From Streptomyces noursei (GTDB lineage: Bacteria; Actinomycetota; Actinomycetes; Streptomycetales; Streptomycetaceae), in NCBI RefSeq assembly GCF_016917755.1, contig NZ_CP070326.1, positions 9,610,001 to 9,674,000 on the forward strand: a stretch of DNA of 64,000 nucleotides. The letters are read 5' to 3'. The position numbers and the translations under genes are program-made. The first letter of the stretch is position 1; each line of letters starts with the position of its first letter. The notes under the pieces were generated by a model. That model worked only from the letters and a program-made list of their open reading frames with translations, made no database searches and was not told the DNA's origin. Below, piece by piece: positions 7,878-16,029 of this stretch.

Positions 7878-8678
7878 ATGTCGGTGAAAGTCACCTGGTG
7901 GGGACATGCCACGGTGACCGTCGAGGACTCCGGGGTGCGGGTGCTGACCGACCCGCTGTTCGTCGCCCGGCTCGCCCACCTGCGGCGCCGCCGCGGCGCA
8001 CTGCCACCCCCCGAGGCGGCCCACGCGGACGCGGTCCTGATCTCCCATCTGCACGCCGACCATCTGCACCCGGCCTCGCTGGCCCGGCTCGCGCCCGGGA
8101 CCCGGCTGATCGTGCCGTACGGCGCGCCGGCCGCCGTACCGGGACTGCGCCGGGTGGCCGCGGCCAGGGGCCTGCCGGTGAGCGAGCTGCGGCCGGGCCA
8201 GGAGTGCCGGATCGGACCGCCCGGGGACGCCGCCGCCCTGACCGTCCGCGCGGTGCCGGCCGCCCACGACGGCCGTCGACTCCCCTGCGGACCGCACCGC
8301 GTCCCCGCCCTCGGCTACGTCATCAGTGGCACGGCCCGCACCTACTTCGCCGGCGACACCGGGCTGTTCCCGGAGCTGCCGGACGAGGTCGGGCCGTGCG
8401 AAGTGGCGCTGCTGCCGGTGGGCGGCTGGGGACCGTTCCTCGGCCATGGCCACCTCGACGCCCGGCGGGCCGCGGTGGCGGCGGCCCGCCTGGCACCGTG
8501 CAGCGCGGTACCGGTCCACTACGGCACGTACTGGCCGATCGGTCTGGACGCCGTCCGGCCCCACGAGTTCCACGCGCCGGGTCAGGAGTTCGAGCGACAG
8601 GCCGGGCTCCTCGCGCCGAAGGTCGCCGTGCACCGGCTCGGGCACGGCGAGTCGGTGCACCCGAGGACCACCCGGTGA
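7878..8678 (+). CDS. MBL-fold metallo-hydrolase (UlaG-like)
   Basis: 266 residues of the metallo-beta-lactamase fold. The WWGHATVTVEDSGVRVLTDP opening and the VLISHLHADHLHP metal-binding motif (HxHxDH) are followed by AAHD, YFAGDTGLF (bridging Asp) and a late VPVHYGTYWP His. This set is typical of UlaG/YhfI-type hydrolases, which act on lactones, phosphodiesters or related substrates. ATG 7878 is preceded by a near-perfect AAGGAGG at 7861-7867. The gene is followed 46 nt later by a DedA-family gene, a likely two-gene unit. It is related in fold, not obviously in sequence, to the longer MBL protein at 9494-10894. Confidence 0.85.
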   Translation: MSVKVTWWGHATVTVEDSGVRVLTDPLFVARLAHLRRRRGALPPPEAAHADAVLISHLHADHLHPASLARLAPGTRLIVPYGAPAAVPGLRRVAAARGLPVSELRPGQECRIGPPGDAAALTVRAVPAAHDGRRLPCGPHRVPALGYVISGTARTYFAGDTGLFPELPDEVGPCEVALLPVGGWGPFLGHGHLDARRAAVAAARLAPCSAVPVHYGTYWPIGLDAVRPHEFHAPGQEFERQAGLLAPKVAVHRLGHGESVHPRTTR

Positions 8679-8724
8679 TGCCCACGGGTCCCCGCCGGCC
8701 GGCACGACCATCAACGGCACGGCC

Positions 8725-9399
8725 ATGAGCGGTACGACGCTGGCCGACGGCCTCCACCAGGTGCTCACCCATGTCCCGCCGGAATCGACCCAGCAGGCGG
8801 TCGGGTACCCGTCGCTGTTCCTGCTGGTGGTGCTGGGCTCGCTGGTGCCCGTGGTGCCCACCGGTGCGGTGGTCAGCTCGGCGGCGGCGGTCGCCTTCCA
8901 CCACAGTTCGCCGCTCGCCCTGCTGCTCGTCTTCGTGGTCGCGTCCGGCGCCGCGTTCCTCGGTGACCTGGGCCTGTACGGGCTCGGGCGACGCGGCGTC
9001 CACTCCCGCAACGGCTCGCGCTGGCTCGCCCGGCTCCGTGATCGCGCCGCACCGGAACGCCTGGCGCAGGCGCGGCACAGGCTGCGGGAGCACGGCGTGT
9101 TGGTGCTGGTGCTCTCCCGCCTGGTTCCGGCCGGCCGGATCCCGGTCATGCTGGCCTGCCTGCTCGCCGAGATGCCGCCCCGGCGCTTCGCCCGCGGCGA
9201 CCTCCCGGCCTGCCTGGCCTGGGCGGCCACGTACCAGCTGATCGGCCTGCTGGGCGGCTCCCTCTTCCGCGAACCCTGGCAGGGCGTGGCCGCTGCGATC
9301 GGCCTGACGGCGCTCTTCAGTGCCGCCCCGGTCGCGTGGCGCCGCCTCCGCCCGTCGCCGGCGGACGGCGAGGAACGGACGGCGGAAGGGGAGGGCTAA
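8725..9399 (+). CDS. DedA / VTT-domain membrane protein
   Basis: 224 residues with four to six hydrophobic segments. The central part shows the DedA/SNARE-associated (VTT) pattern: GSLVPVVPTGAVVSSAAAVA near the N-terminus, GAAFLGDLGLYGLGRRG (the family's D.xxY.xGRxxG element), then VLSRLVPAGRIPVMLACLLA (the conserved R..P..R.. motif of this fold) and FARGDLPACLAWAATY. DedA proteins support membrane homeostasis and lipid flipping (undecaprenyl phosphate or phosphatidylethanolamine); which applies here is unknown. ATG 8725 follows the MBL gene with a 46-nt gap, suggesting co-transcription. Confidence 0.85.
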   Translation: MSGTTLADGLHQVLTHVPPESTQQAVGYPSLFLLVVLGSLVPVVPTGAVVSSAAAVAFHHSSPLALLLVFVVASGAAFLGDLGLYGLGRRGVHSRNGSRWLARLRDRAAPERLAQARHRLREHGVLVLVLSRLVPAGRIPVMLACLLAEMPPRRFARGDLPACLAWAATYQLIGLLGGSLFREPWQGVAAAIGLTALFSAAPVAWRRLRPSPADGEERTAEGEG

Positions 9400-9405
9400 C
9401 GGACA

Positions 9406-9468
9406 GGAGGGGTGACGCGCCGGAGGGGTGACGCGCGGGAGGGGCAAGGGCAGAGGGGCAAGGGCAGA
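9406..9468. repeat. two short tandem repeats between convergent genes
   Basis: GGAGGGGTGACGCGC occurs at 9406-9420 and 9422-9436, then GGGGCAAGGGCAGA at 9441-9454 and 9455-9468. This slippage-type repeat tract occupies the 94-bp gap between the DedA and MBL genes. No hairpin terminator was recognised in it. Confidence 0.6.
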
Positions 9469-9493
9469 GGGCGGTGGGTGTGCGGGCGGGGCC

Positions 9494-10894
9494 TCAGCGC
9501 TCCGCCAGCACCCGCGACGCCCCGACCGGCAGATCCCACAGGTCCGACCGCGGACGGCCGGTCGCCGCCCAGGCGGCCCGGATGCGGTGCAGCGGCTCCA
9601 GCGGCGGCTCGGCCGACAGCAGGAACGTCGACCAGTGCATCGGCGCCAGGCACCGCGCCCCCAGGTCCTGGCAGGCCCGTACCGCCTCCTCCGGGTCGGT
9701 GTGCACCGGCCGCAGCATCCAGCGCGGGTCGTACGCCCCGATGGGCAGCAACGCCAGGTCGATGTCCCGGTAGCGGCGGCCGATCTCCTCGAACCAGTGG
9801 CCGTGACCGGTGTCCCCCGCGAAGTGGATCCGCCGCCCGTCGGGGGCGGTGAGCACCCAACCGCCCCACAGGGAACGGCAGGTGTCGGTCAGCGTCCGCT
9901 TGCTCCAGTGGTGCGCGGGCACGAAGTCGATCCGCACCGGGCCGGCGGGGCCGGCCAGCTCCACCGCCTCCCACCAGTCCAGGTCGGTGACCTGGGTGAA
10001 GCCGCGCCGCCGGGCCCAGGGCGCCAGTCCCGCGGGAAGCAGCAGCGGAACGTCGCGCGGCAGCCGCTTCAGCGTCGGCGCGTCCAGGTGGTCGTAGTGG
10101 TTGTGGCTGATGACGACGGCGTCGACCGGTGGCAGGTCCTCCCAGCGGACCCCCACGGGGGTGACCCGGGCGGGCGTACCGAGGATCTTGCGGGACCAGA
10201 CCGGGTCGGTGAGGACCGTCAGTCCACCGATCCGGATGACCCAACTGGCGTGCCCGGCCCAGGTCAGCGCGACGGTCGTGGGACTGGCCTCGGGCATCGG
10301 GCCGGGCTCGAAGGGCAGTTGCTGGATCTGCCGGAGCGTCTCGGCCGCCGGGCGGAGCTTGCCCTCCCGCGCGATCCGGGCCAACGCGCGAACGCCGGGC
10401 AGCGGCGCGGTCAACCGGTCGGTGAAGTCACGGGGCCAGGTACGGGGCTCCCCCAGGGGGCGCGGTTCGGCCAGCGGGTGCGGTTCGGCCAGCGGGTGCG
10501 AGGGCGGCGCGGTCTCCGGCAGCGCCGCGGTGGCAAGACGCCCGCCTACCGTGCCCGCGACCGCGCCACCACCAACCTCCTCTGCAACGGTGTTACGGCC
10601 GCCCGCAACACCGCCGCCCCCGCCCCCGCCCTCGCGCTCACTGCCGCTCCCCCTGTGACGATCGCCGTCGTGACGATCTCCAACGCGTCGGTCGTCGGCA
10701 TGTGAACCCCGCTCGGCGCCGGAGGTCTCGGCAGGGGAGGTCTCATCGAGAAGGGTCTCGTCGACGGAGGTCTCGTCCAGGGACGTTTCCTCCAATGAGG
10801 TGTCGTCCAAGGACGTCCCATCGAGAGAGGTCTCATCGAGAGAGGTCTCATCGAGGGGGCGCCCGGCGAGAGAGCGCTCGGTCTGTTCGGTCAT
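9494..10894 (-). CDS. MBL-fold metallo-hydrolase with repetitive N-terminal extension
   Basis: 466 residues. The C-terminal about 290 residues are an UlaG/NAPE-PLD-like MBL hydrolase: ALTWAGHASWVIRIGGLTVL, VVISHNHYDHLD (HxHxDH), FVPAHHWS, HFAGDTGHG and a late PMHWSTF. The first about 175 residues are abnormal: nine LDETS-type pentapeptides (residues about 14-58), then a His/Asp/Arg/Gly low-complexity run and repeated LAEP(H/R)PL. The start is fixed by a 4-nt ATGA overlap with the upstream aminotransferase-like gene, so the repeats really are in frame. That coupling predicts balanced synthesis and a shared function. The extension looks disordered and is probably recently expanded. Confidence 0.82.
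   Translation of the reverse strand: MTEQTERSLAGRPLDETSLDETSLDGTSLDDTSLEETSLDETSVDETLLDETSPAETSGAERGSHADDRRVGDRHDGDRHRGSGSEREGGGGGGGVAGGRNTVAEEVGGGAVAGTVGGRLATAALPETAPPSHPLAEPHPLAEPRPLGEPRTWPRDFTDRLTAPLPGVRALARIAREGKLRPAAETLRQIQQLPFEPGPMPEASPTTVALTWAGHASWVIRIGGLTVLTDPVWSRKILGTPARVTPVGVRWEDLPPVDAVVISHNHYDHLDAPTLKRLPRDVPLLLPAGLAPWARRRGFTQVTDLDWWEAVELAGPAGPVRIDFVPAHHWSKRTLTDTCRSLWGGWVLTAPDGRRIHFAGDTGHGHWFEEIGRRYRDIDLALLPIGAYDPRWMLRPVHTDPEEAVRACQDLGARCLAPMHWSTFLLSAEPPLEPLHRIRAAWAATGRPRSDLWDLPVGASRVLAER
10721..10855. repeat. nine-unit 15-bp minisatellite inside the MBL coding region
   Basis: Nine consecutive 15-bp units with consensus GGAGGTCTCATCGAG run without gap from 10721 to 10855. Two adjacent units (10826-10855) are identical. 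On the coding strand each gives one pentapeptide, mostly Leu-Asp-Glu-Thr-Ser. Because the unit is a multiple of three, copy-number change would keep the frame. Confidence 0.85.
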
Positions 10895-12162
10895 CCAGGG
10901 GCTCCATTCGAGGGCCGGGCAGAACCGGAGTCACGAGGCGGGCGGGCGAGTCGCGCCGGAGCCGCGCCCAGTTCGGCCAACGCCCGATCCAGATCACCCA
11001 ACCCCGCCCGCACATGCGGAAGTTGGAGTGGGTCAGCCGTGTTCAACACCCGCTGCCGCAGCTCCATGTCGGCGCCGAGCAGGGCATCCGCTCCCAGCCG
11101 CACCCGTAGAGCCTCCGGATCGTCCTCGAAACGATGGGCGCCGCGGGCCGCCCACGACGCCAACTCCCTTTCCAGTGCCGCCGATCCGGTGGGCGCACGG
11201 GCGCCGAACGACCGCCGCAACGGTTCGAGGTCGGCGTAGAGGGAGCTGCCGGCATGCGGCGGACGGCAGAGCGCACCGGCCCCGGTGAGCGTGCGGTACA
11301 GCGCCCCGGTGAGTGCCCCGTACACCCGCGCGGCGGCCGCGGTCCGCTCCCGTACGGCGTCGGGCTCGGCGAGCGCATGGGTGACCGCACAGGCGAGCGG
11401 CCCGGGAAGCGGGGTGTGGATCCGGGTGAGGGTCTGCAGGACCGCGTCCCGTAGGAGGGCGCCCCGACGGGTGCCCGGAAAACGGGCCAGCGCGACGGGC
11501 CAGGAGGCGGGCAGCAGCGCGGCCCGCAGATCGGTCAGCACCACGACCTCGCCCGGCAGCATCTCGGCGGGGCTGAGCACCACGGTGTCATGCGGGTCGT
11601 GCAGCAGGTCCCGGCTCGATTCGTCGCTGACGACCCACAGCCCCTCCTCGGCCGCCGCCTCGCACACCTCGTGCAGTTGCTCCGGCGGCGGGCAGGTGCC
11701 GGTCGGGTCGTCGGCGACGGAGAGGACCAGGACACGCGGGGTGTCGCCGTGCATCCTGGCTCGCCGTACGGTCTCCAGCAGCGCGAACGGGTCCGGCAGC
11801 CCGCCCGATTCGGCCGGTACCGGCGTCAGGTGGACCGACCGCCCCAGCAACCTGGCGGGCGGCGCGTACCACTCGGCGCACGGCCGCGTCAGCAGCACCG
11901 CACCGTCGACCGCGGCATAAAGGGCGAGCAGCAGGGCGGCAGCCCCGGGGGCGGCCAGCACCCGATCGGCGGGGGTGAACAGGCCGCGGCGCTCCCAGTA
12001 GCCGCAGGCGGCGGTGCGCAGCGGCGCGGAGCCGCCGGAGGGTTCGGGGGCGGTGCGGCCGGCTGCCGCGGAGAGGTACGCGGCGAGTTCGGGAAGGACC
12101 GGCAGGCCCACCGGCGGGGCCGGATCCGGCTCCCGCTGCGGATCCGGGGCGGTCCGCTGCAT
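10891..12162 (-). CDS. aminotransferase class I/II-fold protein lacking any lysine (predicted non-catalytic as a transaminase)
   Basis: 423 residues with the fold-type I aminotransferase layout: a GYWERRGLFTPADRVLAAPG segment (cofactor-phosphate region), SVADDPTGTCPPPEQ (NPTG-type loop), EEGLWVVSDESSRDLLHD (Asp that normally contacts the PLP nitrogen). The expected Schiff-base motif (S-x-S-K-x-x-x-L-P-G-x-R) reads VLTDLRAALLPASW, so Lys is replaced by Asp. The whole protein contains no lysine. It therefore cannot form the internal aldimine used by ordinary PLP enzymes. ATG 12162 has a GGAGG ribosome site 9 nt upstream. Its TGA overlaps the ATG of the MBL hydrolase gene. Possible roles: binding or scaffold protein, or a new chemistry. 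Confidence 0.7.
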   Translation of the reverse strand: MQRTAPDPQREPDPAPPVGLPVLPELAAYLSAAAGRTAPEPSGGSAPLRTAACGYWERRGLFTPADRVLAAPGAAALLLALYAAVDGAVLLTRPCAEWYAPPARLLGRSVHLTPVPAESGGLPDPFALLETVRRARMHGDTPRVLVLSVADDPTGTCPPPEQLHEVCEAAAEEGLWVVSDESSRDLLHDPHDTVVLSPAEMLPGEVVVLTDLRAALLPASWPVALARFPGTRRGALLRDAVLQTLTRIHTPLPGPLACAVTHALAEPDAVRERTAAAARVYGALTGALYRTLTGAGALCRPPHAGSSLYADLEPLRRSFGARAPTGSAALERELASWAARGAHRFEDDPEALRVRLGADALLGADMELRQRVLNTADPLQLPHVRAGLGDLDRALAELGAAPARLARPPRDSGSARPSNGAPG

Positions 12163-12419
12163 CCGTACCTCCACTCCACGGCGGCCGGTCGATCGTGGGC
12201 CCATCACATGATGAACGGCCCCGACCACCTTCGCAGATCACGGGAGTGGCGACCGGGGGCGACACGTCAGCGGAGGGTGACCACTGCCTCCTGAGGCCAA
12301 CGCGGAGCCCGCCCGGCCGAACGGCGCCGACCGGGCGCCCTCCCCCGGCCCGCCGCCATACCCCGCCGACCCCGCACCGTCCCCGCACCGCGCCCGCCCG
12401 GCCGCGCGGCCTCGGACCG

Positions 12420-12938
12420 CTACGCCTTCGCCTCCGCCTCGGCTGCCGCCTCCGCCCTCCGCCCGCCCGTTGGCGCCTCGTACCGATGCACCTCCACCGT
12501 TTCCTCCACCCCTGCCGCGCCCCACACCTGGCGCTCGGTGCCGCGCCGCACCCATCCCCAGCGCTCGTACAGCGCGACCGCCGAGGTGTCGGACGTCTTC
12601 ACCTCCAAGACGGGCCGCACCCCCCGGGCCGCGGCCTCCGCCTCGACGGCGGCCATCAACCGCGCGCCGAGGCCGTGCCCCCGCGCGCCGGGCGCGACAT
12701 AAAGGCGGCTCACTTCACGTCCGCACAGCGCGGCATGGCCGGCCACCGCGCCTCCCGCCTCGGCGACCCACGCGGCGGTCAGCCCGTCGGGGGTGAGCCA
12801 CCGGCCCGGCTCCTCGGGCCAGTGGTGGGGGTAGCCGCTGTGGGCATGCACCTCGGCGAGAACCGCCACACAGGCACCGAGATCAGCATCCCCCCGCCTC
12901 CGAACCACCCACGCCTCCCGTTCCTCCACCACTCCCAC
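12420..12938 (-). CDS. GNAT family N-acetyltransferase
   Basis: 172 residues of the GCN5-related acetyltransferase fold. The acetyl-CoA pyrophosphate-binding loop is seen in SRLYVAPGARGHGLGARLMA (R/Q-x-x-G-x-G/A pattern), followed by VLEVKTSDTSAVALYERWGW, the usual beta5/alpha4 region with Tyr. The C-terminal 25 residues are Ala/Glu-rich. The start is taken as GTG 12938, with no strong ribosome site; in-frame GTGs a few codons downstream are alternatives. Acceptor substrate unknown. The gene is monocistronic, divergent from the PAP2-kinase fusion. Confidence 0.8.
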   Translation of the reverse strand: MGVVEEREAWVVRRRGDADLGACVAVLAEVHAHSGYPHHWPEEPGRWLTPDGLTAAWVAEAGGAVAGHAALCGREVSRLYVAPGARGHGLGARLMAAVEAEAAARGVRPVLEVKTSDTSAVALYERWGWVRRGTERQVWGAAGVEETVEVHRYEAPTGGRRAEAAAEAEAKA

Positions 12939-12955
12939 CCCTCACTTTCCCCACC

Positions 12956-13000
12956 CGCAACGCCCGCAACGCCCGCAACGCCCGCAACGCCCGCAACGGC
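12956..13000. repeat. five-copy 9-bp tandem repeat
   Basis: Unit CGCAACGCC is repeated four times perfectly and once as CGCAACGGC, in the 127-bp divergent space between the GNAT and PAP2-kinase genes. It is a simple slippage array; spacing of 9 bp is not that of a typical operator set. Confidence 0.75.
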
Positions 13001-13065
13001 CAACGAACAACGACCATCAGTGTCTCCCCCTGCCTGCCTCGCCCCTCCCCGGGTACACGTGACCC

Positions 13066-14553
13066 ATGCGAAGCCGAAAACTCCTCCCGCACCTCGACCG
13101 GTGGGCCTTCGATCGGATCGCCGCGCGCGAATGGCCGGGCGCTCAGCGCGTACTGCCCCGGCTGACCCGCAGCGCCAATCACGGGCTGCTGTGGTTCGGC
13201 GTGGCGGCCGGGGCGGCGGCCCTGGGCGGGCGGCCCGCGCGTCGGGCCGCCCTGCGCGGTATGGCCTCGCTGGCCCTGGCGTCCGCGACGGTGAACACCC
13301 TCGGCAAACGCTCCGTACGCCGCGCCAGACCGCTGCTGGACGCTGTCCCGTTGATGCGTCAGCTCGGCCGCCAGCCCTTCACCTCCTCCTTTCCGTCCGG
13401 GCACGCGGCCTCGGCGGCGGCCTTCGCCACCGGTGTCGGGTTCGAGAACAAGTGGTGGGGCCTGGCCCTCGCCCCGCTCGCCGCCTCCGTGGCGTTCTCC
13501 CGCGTCTATACGGGTGTGCACTATCCGGGTGACGTGCTGGCCGGCGCCGCGCTCGGCGTGGGCGCGGCCTTCGCGGTCCGCGGCATGGCGCCGACCCGCG
13601 CCCAACTGGCCCCGCCCGCCCGGCCCCGCGCCGAGGCGCCCGCACTGCCCCGCGGACGCGGACTGTACGTGGTGGCCAACGCGACCTCCGGACAACGCTC
13701 GGGGCCGCGCCCCGACCGGGTCGCGGAGGTGCACGGAGCGCTCCCGCAGGCCGAGGTGGTGGTCTGCGGCGGACCCGAGGGCATGCCGATGGACAAGGCG
13801 CTGGAGGAGGCGGCCGAGCAGGCCCTGGCGCGGGGCGGTGCGCTGGGCGTGCTCGGCGGCGACGGCACCGTCAACGCGGCGGCCACGGTCGCGGTGCGCC
13901 ACGGACTGCCGCTCGCGGTCCTGCCCGGTGGCACCCTCAACCACTTCGCCTACGACCTGGGCGTCGAGACCTACGCGGACGCGGCGCGTGCCGTGGAGAG
14001 CGGCGAGGCCGTGGCCGTCGACCTGGCGCGCTTCCGGGTCGGGCCGCATCAAGAGGGCCAGTACTTCCTCAACACCTTCTCCGTCGGCGCGTATCCGGAG
14101 CTGGTCCGGATCCGGGAGCGGTGGGCGCATCGGATCGGCGCCTGGCCCGCCGGGATCCTCGCCGCCTGCGAAGTGCTGCGCTCCTCCACGCCTCTGAGCA
14201 TCGAGATCAACGGCGAACGGCACGCCGTCTGGCTGCTGTTCGTCGGCAACTGCCAGTACCGCGGCCTGGGCACCGCGCCCGTACGGCGCCACGACCTGGC
14301 CGACGGCGTGCTCGACGTCCGCGTGGTGCACGCCGGTCGGCTGGCCGGCATCCGGCTGCTCACCGCCGCCCTGCTGGGCACCCCGCGCAGTTCCCCGCTC
14401 GTGGGCGAGGCCCGGCTCCCCCGTCTGCGCATCGGCGGCCTCCCGAACGGCACCCCGCTCGCCTACGACGGCGAAGTGAGCGCCGTCCCCGGCGAGTTGA
14501 CCCTGGAGAAGAGGAACGAGGCCCTGACCGTCTACCGCCTCCTCCCCAACTGA
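13066..14553 (+). CDS. bifunctional PAP2 phosphatase / diacylglycerol kinase-like protein
   Basis: 495 residues fusing two lipid-modifying domains. Residues about 1-190 form a membrane PAP2 (type 2 phosphatidic acid phosphatase) domain with the three motifs KRSVRRARP, PFTSSFPSGHAASA and SRVYTGVHYPGDVLAG, including the catalytic His residues. Residues about 200-495 are a DAGK catalytic domain: YVVANATSGQRSG, LGVLGGDGTVNAAATVA (GGDGT nucleotide loop) and VLPGGTLNHFAYDLG. Members either dephosphorylate or phosphorylate lipids; the fusion suggests interconversion at the membrane. The start at ATG 13066 is supported by the short basic N-terminus. No operon partner is evident. Confidence 0.9.
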   Translation: MRSRKLLPHLDRWAFDRIAAREWPGAQRVLPRLTRSANHGLLWFGVAAGAAALGGRPARRAALRGMASLALASATVNTLGKRSVRRARPLLDAVPLMRQLGRQPFTSSFPSGHAASAAAFATGVGFENKWWGLALAPLAASVAFSRVYTGVHYPGDVLAGAALGVGAAFAVRGMAPTRAQLAPPARPRAEAPALPRGRGLYVVANATSGQRSGPRPDRVAEVHGALPQAEVVVCGGPEGMPMDKALEEAAEQALARGGALGVLGGDGTVNAAATVAVRHGLPLAVLPGGTLNHFAYDLGVETYADAARAVESGEAVAVDLARFRVGPHQEGQYFLNTFSVGAYPELVRIRERWAHRIGAWPAGILAACEVLRSSTPLSIEINGERHAVWLLFVGNCQYRGLGTAPVRRHDLADGVLDVRVVHAGRLAGIRLLTAALLGTPRSSPLVGEARLPRLRIGGLPNGTPLAYDGEVSAVPGELTLEKRNEALTVYRLLPN

Positions 14554-14728
14554 CCAACCCCACACCCTTCAGGAGCCACACCTCACGTCCACATCGCAAG
14601 ACACATCTCTCGCGATACGAGACAGCGGCGTACCGTGTGAGGCAGTACGCCGTAGGGCATCCGCACCCCGGCCGCGTTCCGACGTGGCCTCGTGCGGCAG
14701 CCCCCGATGTCCGCGAAGGAGCCGATCC

Positions 14729-15544
14729 ATGCCGCAGGAATCCGCCGTCTACACCCACGGCCACCACGAGTCCGTACTGCGCTCGCACACCTGGCGCACC
14801 GCCGCCAACTCGGCCGGATACCTACTGGATTCACTGCTGCCCCACATGCAGATCCTCGACATCGGCTGCGGCCCCGGCACCATCACCGCCGACCTGGCGG
14901 CCCTGGTACCGGACGGTCAGGTCATCGGCCTGGACCACACGCCCGGCATCCTGGAGCAGGCCCGCGCGACGGCCGCCGCCCGCGGAGTGCACAACGTCCG
15001 CTTCACGGTCGGCGACGTCCATGAACTGGACTTCCCCGACGACACCTTCTGCGTGACGCACGCCCACCAAGTCCTGCAGCACGTGGGCGATCCCGTGCAG
15101 GCGCTGCGCGAGATGCGCCGCGTCACCAAGCCCGGTGGCATCGTCGCCGTCCGCGATGCGGACTACGCCACCTTCACGTGGTACCCGGAGGTGGCGGGGA
15201 TGGCCGACTGGCTGGACCTCTACCGCCGGGTGGCCCGCGGCAACGGCGGCGTGCCGGACGCCGGGCGCCGACTGCATGCCTGGGCACGCCAGGCCGGCTT
15301 CGCGCCGGAGAACATCACCGCGAAGGCCGGCACCTGGTGCTACCAGACCCCCGAGGAGCGCTCCTGGTGGTCCGAACTGTGGGCGGACCGCACGGTCGCC
15401 TCCTCCTACGCCAAGATCGCGATCGACGGCGGATACGCCACCGAGGACGACCTGACCCGCATCGCCGCGGCCTGGCGGGAGTGGGGCGCCGAGGAGGACG
15501 GCTGGTTCGGCATGCTGCACGGCGAGATCCTGTGCCGGGTTTGA
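14729..15544 (+). CDS. class I SAM-dependent methyltransferase
   Basis: 271 residues. SAM-binding motif I is ILDIGCGPGTITADLA, with the acidic residue of motif II in GLDHTPGILEQA, motif III FTVGDVHELDFPDDTF, and a post-motif HQVLQHVGDPVQALREMRRV. This is the UbiE/COQ5-type small-molecule methyltransferase pattern. Length is typical. ATG 14729 is chosen because GAAGGAG lies 9 nt upstream and the protein then begins at a usual distance from motif I. Acceptor unknown. A 175-bp gap separates it from the PAP2-kinase gene, without a recognisable terminator. Confidence 0.85.
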   Translation: MPQESAVYTHGHHESVLRSHTWRTAANSAGYLLDSLLPHMQILDIGCGPGTITADLAALVPDGQVIGLDHTPGILEQARATAAARGVHNVRFTVGDVHELDFPDDTFCVTHAHQVLQHVGDPVQALREMRRVTKPGGIVAVRDADYATFTWYPEVAGMADWLDLYRRVARGNGGVPDAGRRLHAWARQAGFAPENITAKAGTWCYQTPEERSWWSELWADRTVASSYAKIAIDGGYATEDDLTRIAAAWREWGAEEDGWFGMLHGEILCRV

Positions 15545-15643
15545 CGTAGCGTCAGCTCGATACTTCCGCCACCCCGCCTCCACCGCGCCGGCACATCGCA
15601 GTCACACCACGGTCAAGGTTCGCGCAGCCATCGGCAGCCCAAC

Positions 15644-15649
15644 TAGGCT
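15644..15649 (+). promoter_or_regulatory. -10 box of leaderless VOC gene
   Basis: TAGGCT followed by exactly 7 nt and then ATG 15657, with no ribosome site: the spacing expected for a transcript starting at the initiation codon. No good -35 hexamer is visible. Confidence 0.5.
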
Positions 15650-15656
15650 GGTTCAT

Positions 15657-16010
15657 ATGGACATTCTGGGGACCTCACTTCGGGTATGTGTCGGCGACCT
15701 CGATGCCGCGGTCACGGTGTACGAACGACTGACCGGCGCCGAGGCGATCCGCTTCCAGCGCGGCGGGGTGGCGGTCGCCGCGGTGGGATGCTTCTTCCTG
15801 ATGAGCGGCCCCGAGGCGGAGCTGTCGGTGCTGCGGAAGATCACCGCGACCCTCGCCGTCAAGGATGTCGACCAAGCGGTGGCCGACCTCACCGCGGTCG
15901 GCGCGGACATCATCGCCGGGCCACTGTCCACCCCCGTCGGACGCAATCTGATCGCCCGTCACCCCGACGGTTCGGTCTTCGAGTACGTCGATCGCGCACA
16001 GGGCGCCTAG
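15657..16010 (+). CDS. VOC-family (glyoxalase/dioxygenase-fold) protein
   Basis: 117 residues, one vicinal-oxygen-chelate module pair: LRVCVGDLDAAVTVYERLTG opening strand-helix, VAAVGCFFLMSG, ATLAVKDVDQAVADLTAVGA, GRNLIARHPDGSVFEYVDRA ending. The final Glu in SVFEYV is at the usual metal-ligand position, but other ligands are not certain, so it may be a binding or resistance-type protein rather than an enzyme. The start is ATG 15657, apparently leaderless. It stands alone between the methyltransferase and a region with IS traces. Confidence 0.8.
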   Translation: MDILGTSLRVCVGDLDAAVTVYERLTGAEAIRFQRGGVAVAAVGCFFLMSGPEAELSVLRKITATLAVKDVDQAVADLTAVGADIIAGPLSTPVGRNLIARHPDGSVFEYVDRAQGA

Positions 16011-16029
16011 CCAGGGTCTGTTCTGCGGA

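Noticed and set aside
7789..7887. Functional leader peptide gene before the MBL hydrolase
   Set aside because: A 32-codon frame overlaps the MBL start, but it lacks a ribosome site and shows no recoding or attenuation signal; kept only as a remark.
12779..13003. Protein with Val-Ala-Gly repeats encoded opposite the 9-bp array
   Set aside because: The repeats are a translation of the intergenic CGCAACGCC array; the frame has no ribosome site and overlaps the GNAT gene.
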